NCBI RefSeq assembly: GCF_040869045.1
Contig: NC_090319.1
Coordinates: 62,716,779 to 62,780,778, forward strand
DNA: 64,000 bases
From: Eurosta solidaginis
Taxonomy: Eukaryota; Arthropoda; Insecta; Diptera; Tephritidae
Direction of reading: 5' to 3'
The first letter of the stretch is position 1. Every line of letters begins with the position of its first letter. Under the pieces are notes generated by a model. The model was not told the origin of the DNA, searched no databases, and saw only the letters and a list, made by a program, of their open reading frames with translations. The position numbers and the translations under genes are program-made. Below are positions 57,910 through 64,000 of the stretch, piece by piece.

Positions 57910-59090
57910 TGATTTGTACAGTGAAGCGTGTGAATGTATAAATTTCATGTTCTTAAGAGGTAAAAAAAAAAACAGAAAATTTGTGCGCCAATTATTCAAT
58001 TCGACAAAAAAATTAAACACGATTTGCCCTTCTCGTGTCAAATATCATTAATCATATTAAGCGTAAATTTTGAGAAGTGGTATTGAGCCCTTAACGGTTT
58101 CAAAGGAAATCATATATGTATGTTCAAGTTAGTGTGATTGGCTTTTTAAATGAAATTTTAAACATTTTGTTCAAATAGTAGGTACTCTGCAATAAAATTG
58201 TTTCATTTTTATATTCGACTAAGTACAGTCACTGCTTTATTTGTAGTTGAAGGTTTTGAGAAATAATCGGTTTATTGTTTTGAAAGAGTTCTAAAAATAA
58301 TCGAAATACCTTTTAAACGATTTAAAACAGCAGAAAACCAGTTTAAACGAGATAGACCGTAAATTCATGGAGCATATTGAAATCCTGCAAAATTGGAATT
58401 TTCCGACACAATTTTATCGAATATGAGATACTGTGAAAAATTCTGACCACAGAAACCTTACCACAAAGTGTAAAATCCCGAAGAAAACCTTAGCCTTTTC
58501 CTTACTTGCATAAGATTTAAAGGGTAGGTTAAGTAGCGGCTGAAATCTATATAAAATAAATAAAATTCTTCAACTTGGTTAAGAGGCAATCTCGGGCGCT
58601 ACTGAACGTATTGAACTGTAGCTTTCCTCAAAAAAGCTGTTACAATTAGCTCTAAAAAAATAGCTAATAATACTTTAAATAGAAGTTTGCACACGTATTC
58701 CTGAAATATTCAAAAATTCAGTTTGCAAACGAACGCACAATTCATTTGATAGCGACAAGAAGTGTGCATGTGTGAGACGTAAATGAACTAACCTCAAAGA
58801 AATTCATAGTAGCGATGACAACGTAGAGTATCTGAAATACACCGCTCTTATGACTCTTCAAAATAGCTTTTAATTTTGTTTAGGAGTGAAGATGGATATC
58901 AGAGAAATATTCTAGAAGCCAATAGAAGAACAAACACGCAAAACGGTCTAATCCATGAACTATTACGCGAATCGTATTATTGTAAGATAACACTAATTTA
59001 ATAAGATATTTAGATATGGGAGTTTTTATATTGCGGAATAACTTAAATTTAAAATCGAAATATTTCAGAAGCAAAGTAAACGATTGTAAG
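57910..59090. other. No gene seen
   Basis: AT-rich and unassigned. Confidence 0.5.
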
Positions 59091-59094
59091 TAAA

Positions 59095-59518
59095 TTTCCC
59101 CAACGGGTGAGTGGCTTAGAATATACCCGCTGTAGGTATGCCTGTCCTAAGAGGTGACTAAAACATCAAACTGATTCAAGTGGTTGTGTAGCGCAACCCT
59201 CTCAAGGGAGGGTAGCGCAATAATTAGGTTCTGAAACCAAATTGTCAACCTCACCTACCCGTGGCGAATGATGTTTCATTAACATCCGAGGCTCTGGCGA
59301 CCCCAAGTTTCCCATGGAACGGGGGGGGGGGGGGGGGGGGGGCAGGATGGCCCAGCAGGTTTAATGTGGTCATATAAATCGTTCCCGAGATGGTCGGCCT
59401 AGTACCTTAATAGTGCTTTGTTACCGGAACGTACCGGATCTATATCCGACAAAGGACCATCAACAACGATAGCACTCCCCAAAACCTTCGGGAGTGTCCT
59501 TATCGCTACAACAATATC
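59095..59518 (+). repeat. Repeat family A, full-length (+)
   Basis: GTGAGTGGCTTAGAATATAC at the 5' end, GGTATGCCTGTCCTAAGAGG, GGTTGTGTAGCGCAACCC, GGCTCTGGCGACCCC, then a 22-G homopolymer. It continues with GTACCGGATCTATATCCGAC and ends TATCGCTACAACAATA. It defines the family's full length at about 420 bp. Confidence 0.8.
59321..59342 (+). repeat. Poly-G run of 22
   Basis: An uninterrupted run of G inside family A where the other copies have a mixed GGGGTGGGGAGGGAGGG. Either a real homopolymer expansion or a sequencing/assembly artefact. Confidence 0.9.
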
Positions 59519-59519
59519 G

Positions 59520-60440
59520 TAAGTAATTTCTACAAGCACAGAAGTGTACATAAGGCGCATGTCGAAGCCTCACGCAACCGTGGCCAGCGAGAGAATAAAT
59601 AATTAAATTTTCGCCCATCATCAGAAGGTTTAAAGTGAGATACTTCACGCAAGCGGTCCTGATTTTACTTGAAATGGATTTTGACACTTTGAATGAGCAC
59701 AGACCGTAGGTTATTTAAAGTTTCTGGCGTCATTTTTTAATCTATTTATGCCAGAGGCATGGTGTGTCCAAACAGCCTACATTGCATTTAATCAGTTTTA
59801 AAAATTCTATCCGTTCTATACTTCTATTTTAGATTTATGATTCTATCATGACCAAAAGTTTAACTACACCGCCTCAAAAAAAAAGGGATCTGGTATTGCG
59901 ACGCATGCATTCCTATGCTCTTTAACGGGTTGAGCACGAATGCGCTTCCAAAATCAATGGGTTGGTTCCTTAGTAGGAGTGCTCTGCGTGAACAACGGAA
60001 GTGCTTATTAGCTACAGAAGTTTTACACGCTCTCTCCTCGACATTGACATAGTTACCTTGCTGCAGTCATCACCAGATTTGAAACTGTAACTAGATAACT
60101 AGAAACTAGTAAAATATTGCAAGCCTTTTTGCTATACAAGGAAATATTTTTGGAACACCGGTGTGCCATATGCGTGAAAGGGTTAAAAATACGGTCATAT
60201 TTTATACGTATCACTTAGCCTCTGTAAACTTAATAGCACAATTCAACTGTACAAATATAGAAACGAGAAATTAAGTACAATGAAATTTTCCTTTGAAAAA
60301 GAATAGAATATACGCGCTAATTTCATTTCGCTTGAATAAACGTAACAACCTTAAATTTTTTATTTTGCTAGACCAAAAGCTATTTGTCCAACTGTTTAGA
60401 ATTTGTATTACGCTTGACGCATTAACCATAAAAAAATTAA
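59520..60440. other. No gene; first copy of a local duplication
   Basis: 60104-60206 is repeated at 60718-60822. The rest is unassigned. Confidence 0.5.
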
Positions 60441-60822
60441 AAAGAAAAAAATAATAATTAATGCTTGGCGCGATTTATCTCCAAGAAGATTTAGGCCGAA
60501 CTTCCTTTCGAATTTGCGTCTTGTTCCCTTTTGATTTTCCCTACAAATTGGCAGATGGGACCAATTTGTGTTGTACCAATTCAAAACGGAAGCTGATGCA
60601 AGGAAGATGCATTTTCACTGAAAAGCTTCTCATAGTAGAAATACACACAAATAAACACTTTAAATGAAAATCGGTTTATATGTATACATTCAGATAAGAT
60701 TAAGTAACTTATAACGAAGAAACTAGCAAAATATTGCTAGCCATTTTGCTATACAAGGAAATATTCTTGGAACACCGATGTGCCATATGCGTGAAAGGGT
60801 TAAAAATACGGTCATATTTTAA
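60104..60822 (+). repeat. Local direct repeat (two ~103-bp copies)
   Basis: GAAACTAGTAAAATATTGC…GGTCATATTTTA at 60104-60206 recurs at 60718-60822 with a handful of differences, ~614 bp apart. The interval holds a SINE fragment. It could be paired termini of an unrecognised element or a segmental duplication. Confidence 0.75.
60445..60660 (-). repeat. tRNA-derived SINE, 3' portion
   Basis: Minus strand matches the SINE body and tail: ACTATGAGAAGCTTTTCAGT, CCAATTTGTAGGGAAAATCA, GGAAGTTCGGCC and AAATCGCGCCAAGCATTAAT. The head is absent. The 68-codon + frame over it is a shadow. Confidence 0.65.
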
Positions 60823-60994
60823 ATGGATGTTGTGACAGCGCACTGCCCTCAAGTGGTCCCATGAAACCGGGCTAATCCTGTTCATGCCGAGTCGTTGTAA
60901 GGCAGTGGTTCGTTAACCGTCGAATCTATAACTGCTCAGCTACAGATGAAACCTCATGAGCTAAGTAAAAAAATGACCTATTAGTAATTAATAT

Positions 60995-61505
60995 TGTAGC
61001 GAATTTACTGCAATTGCTTTTCGAATCACTAAACTGTTGAATAAATAACTCCAATATTCGATAATCCAAAATGCTCTTTATTAGACTACTTTCAAAATAA
61101 CACTTCTATTGCTCGACAGATAGCGTGCTTTAATCAAACTGACTTCTCGTTCCTCAACTGTTGCCGCTTTTATGCTGTCCGGTTTCCTCGCCGACATATT
61201 TCTATATATTTCCAGAATTTAGTAGTTAGTTATCAGCTATAAATTTCTCTGCTATAACTACAGATGCACGATTTTATAGCTTCTCTCATACCCCATGCGC
61301 GTGTATATATGAGTGACACTTGCACAAATGAATGCATACTTTTGGGAGTATCTCAGATATATGCATGTGTTTGTGCGTTGCTCACCGCTGCTTGCATGGA
61401 CATATGTGTAGACATAATGATTAATTTGGTTATGTGCATACAAGTTACTGCTCAGTATTGGCTTAGAGATGATAGTACCCCTTAGTGTTGCTAATATTCG
61501 TCACA
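60995..61505 (-). mobile_element. Solo LTR, family L, copy 5
   Basis: + strand TGTAGCGAATTTACTGCAAT…CTAATATTCGTCACA with ATAT at both ends (60991-60994, 61506-61509). The minus strand carries AGCATAAAAGCGGC in place of the TATA box and AATAAAGAGCATTTT. No internal region attached. Confidence 0.9.
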
Positions 61506-61567
61506 ATATACATACATATGATCGATAGAATTAGTAGAAATTGAATTCAATATGTTAGTGAATACAG

Positions 61568-62770
61568 TTAGTTACTATTAAGAGACGAAAGAACAGATTT
61601 TTTAATGCAAAAAAGCGAGTCCGAAACATCAAATGCGCTAGAGTGGGAGTTGTAATTCTGACACAAACAGCGGAAGGGCTCATTTAATTCAAGATTTGTT
61701 CTACAATGTTTTAGGTAGAGAGGTTTGAAATATCTTGAAGGCCGGGAAGGGACATTAAAGTTTACTTCTCTCAACAGAAATAAGCTAGGGACCGAACCGT
61801 TTAGTAATTTAATCAAAAAAACAATTCCAAGCATTTCCCTACGACTATCAAGAGTGGGAAGATTAACAAGTTTCAGGCGATTAGTATAAGGTGGCAGATT
61901 ATATGTAGAATCCCAATAGAAATCTCTTAAGGAGAAGAGTAAGAATTGTTTTTGGACTGATTCTATCCAATCAACATGAACCTGGTAGCTGGGGTTCCAA
62001 ATTATTGCACCATATTCTAATATCGGCCTGAATAATTTTGTATAAAGAGCTTTAATAACGTACGGGTCACTAAATTCTTTAGACCATCGCTTTACAAACG
62101 CCAGAACACCTCTAGCCTTATTAACAGTTGCAGTAAGTTAAGTTTACTGTCCATATTAACACCAAGGTCTATAAAACTGAATACCTGTTCAATATTATGA
62201 TTGTTGAGAGTGTAGGAAGCTGGCTGCACTAATCTACGAGAAAATCACATAAATTTGCATTTTTTAAGATTAAGTGGCATATAGTTGATGGTGCACCAAT
62301 TCTGCAATGCGTCCAGATCTGATTGTAAAAGAGACCTACCTTCGCTTGACGCATAGGATAAAAAAATGTTTACATCATCAGCGTACATCAAAATTTTAGA
62401 AAATTTGATTGCTATAGAAATATCGTTTATAAACAGCAAGGACAGAATTAGGTCAAGATGACTGCCCTGAGGAACTCCAGAACTTACATCAATGACATCG
62501 GAGAAAGCATTTTTAAAGATCACTCTTTGGGTTCTATCAAGAAGATAAGACGACGTCCATTGCGTGAGACCTGATTGAAAGCCCAAAATATCCAGTTTAT
62601 GAGTAAGTAGCGAGTGACATACCTTGTCAAACGCTTTACTAAAATCTGTGTATACAACATCCGTGTGCATGTATTCTCGAAACCCATTTGAGATATGAGT
62701 TGTGAATTCAAGCAAATTGAAAATTGTGGATTTTCCCTTGCAAAATCACCTCTCTGAAGTTGGCAAGACA
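61568..62770 (-). pseudogene. Jockey/CR1-type LINE RT and C-terminal fragment
   Basis: Minus strand: after a frameshift from FCKGKSTIF (about 62735), LLEFTTHISNGF, YTDFSKAFDKVCHSLLTHKL, SSGVPQGSHL and the catalytic LMYADDVNIF (about 62385). Then CTINYMPLNLKKCKF, a C-terminal thumb-like part (KLFRPILEYGAIIWNPSY, about 62020) and an end at 61568. The YADD is intact but there are stops near 62245 and 62130. No RNase H. The 5' break lies just before the satellite array. Confidence 0.85.
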
Positions 62771-62799
62771 ACTTTTACGTGGAATAAAATTACCTATTG

Positions 62800-64000
62800 G
62801 GAAAATTGCCGTGAATTTGCCGTAATTTATCCGTGAAACAAAAGAATTTGCCGTGGCCATATTTTAGAAAATACAGGGTGGCACGCCAACTTCACGTGAA
62901 GTTAGTGTGCCACCCTCAGAAAACCACCTTAGAGGCCAGCTAGGAAAATAATCCTTGCACACGAATTTCCCGTAAATTTGCCGTAGATAAGTGGCATATT
63001 ATATAATTTCGAAAAAAAAAATTTAACTTTTTTTTATGGTGCACTGCCAACTTCACGTGAAGTTAGCGTGCCACTTTTCGAAAACCCATTTAGACACCAG
63101 TTAGGAAAATAATTGTTGCACGTGAATTTGCCGTGAATTATCCGTGAAACAAAAAAATTTGCCGCGGCCATGTTTTAGAAAATACACGTGAAGTTAGCGT
63201 GCCACCCTCAGAAAACCACCTTAGAGGCCAGCTAGGAAAATAATTCTTGCACACGAATTTCCCGTAAATTTGCCGTAGATAAGTGTCATTTTATATAATT
63301 TAAAAAAAAAAAAATTTTACTTTTTTATGGTGCACCGCCAACTTCACGTGAAGTTAGCGTGCCACTTTTCGAAAACCACCTTAGACACCAGTTAGGAAAA
63401 TAATTCTTGCACGTGACTTTGCGGTGAATTATCCGTGAAACAAAAAAATTTGCCGTGGCCATATTTTAGAAAATACAGGGTGGCACGCCAACTTCACGTG
63501 AAGTTAGCGTGCCACCCTCAGAAAACCACCTTAGAGGCCAGCTAGGAAAATAATTCTTGCACACGAATTTCCCGTAAATTTGCCGTAGATAAGTGGCATA
63601 TTTTATAAATTCGAAAAAAAATTTTCAAATTTTTTTTATGGTGCACCGCCAACTTCACGTGAAGTTAGCGTGCCACCCTCAAAAAACCAACTTAGTGGCC
63701 AGCTAGGAAAATAATTCTTGCACACGAATTTCCCGTAAATTTGCCGTAGATAAGTGGCATATTTTATAAATTCGAAAAAAAATTTTCAAATTTTTTTTTA
63801 TGGTGCACCGCCAACTTCACGTGAAGTTAGCGTGCCACCCTCACAAAACCATCTTAGAGGCCAGCTAGGAAAATAATTCTTGCACACGAATTTGCCATAA
63901 ATTTGCCGTAGATAAGTGTCATTTTATATAATTTAAAAAAAAAAAAAATTTTACTTTTTTATGGTGCACCGCCAACTTCACGTGAAGTTAGCGTGCCACT
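62800..64000 (+). repeat. Palindrome-centred satellite array, open at the window end
   Basis: Eight monomer boundaries marked by AACTTCACGTGAAGTT or its half (about 62889, 63049, 63185, 63341, 63491, 63651, 63821, 63977), spacing 134-170 bp. Two monomer types are present. A has TTAGAGGCCAGCTAGG…TTTCCCGTAAATTTGCCG. B has TTAGACACCAGTTAGG…GAAACAAAAAAATTTGCCG. The order is B-A-B-A-B-A-A-A, with one deletion at 63185. At B-to-A junctions the motif grows to a 42-bp palindrome. Confidence 0.9.

Larger units (their letters stand above)
42530..64000 (+). other. bnl: Presumed first coding intron of bnl (open at the 3' end)
   Basis: Begins GTGAGT directly after codon 550 (phase 1). I found no downstream + strand ORF resembling the middle or end of an FGF core, so the acceptor probably lies beyond 64000. 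Everything inside is repeat-derived or unassigned, and is listed separately. The assignment fails if an FGF core exon is found in the window by profile search. Confidence 0.55.

Noticed and set aside
62800..64000. CRISPR-like array
   Set aside because: Repeats and intervals are both conserved between units; this is a tandem satellite in a eukaryotic genome.

Overview
The window reads as nuclear DNA of a dipteran, most likely a tephritid fruit fly. It is AT-rich, intron-dominated and packed with transposon relics. One host gene exon carries the long low-complexity N-terminus and FGF core start expected of Branchless. Several dispersed repeats here resemble ones I associate with tephritid genomes. 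The species is inferred; no marker gene fixes it.

The only host gene I can support lies at about 39.8-42.5 kb on the + strand. A 2.7 kb exon has a leader of about 1 kb with short upstream ORFs. It then has an ATG at 40879 and 550 codons encoding a signal peptide, a Ser/Thr/Asn/Gln-rich pro-region with furin-like sites, and the first 30 residues of an FGF core. The core is cut by a GTGAGT donor at 42530, the intron position I recall as shared by FGF genes. No continuation of the core is visible downstream, so 42530-64000 is best read as a large TE-filled first coding intron, and 1-39829 as 5' flank and/or leader intron.

The rest is repeats. 1-10 kb holds a pyrimidine-rich dispersed repeat with a MITE in it, tRNA-derived SINE copies, a repeat with ~140-bp internal units, and a CGATA-rich foldback block. 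10-20 kb holds a LINE 3' fragment, two solo LTRs, a hairpin element, an RTE-type LINE tail and a TIR element with a SINE inside. 20-30 kb holds a 2.3 kb RT/RNase H LINE fragment, a TA-flanked MITE inside a dispersed repeat, a 24-bp minisatellite, more LINE pieces and palindromic foldback elements. 29.4-31.8 kb is a solo LTR split by two later insertions. 33-35 kb holds a decayed piggyBac transposase gene with a spliceosomal intron and an inverted duplicate of its 5' region. 35-39.3 kb holds LINE pieces and a hAT-like palindrome. 43-64 kb (the presumed bnl intron) holds two oppositely oriented copies of a ~1.6-1.9 kb dispersed repeat, two more solo LTRs, hAT-like and TA-flanked elements, a diverged 660-bp palindrome, a jockey/CR1-type LINE fragment, and an open-ended satellite array whose junctions form long palindromes centred on CACGTG.

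Five LTRs of one family, four of them with an ATAT (or near) target-site duplication, and several nested insertions with checkable empty sites give the insertion history. No CRISPR, plasmid or prokaryotic feature is present.
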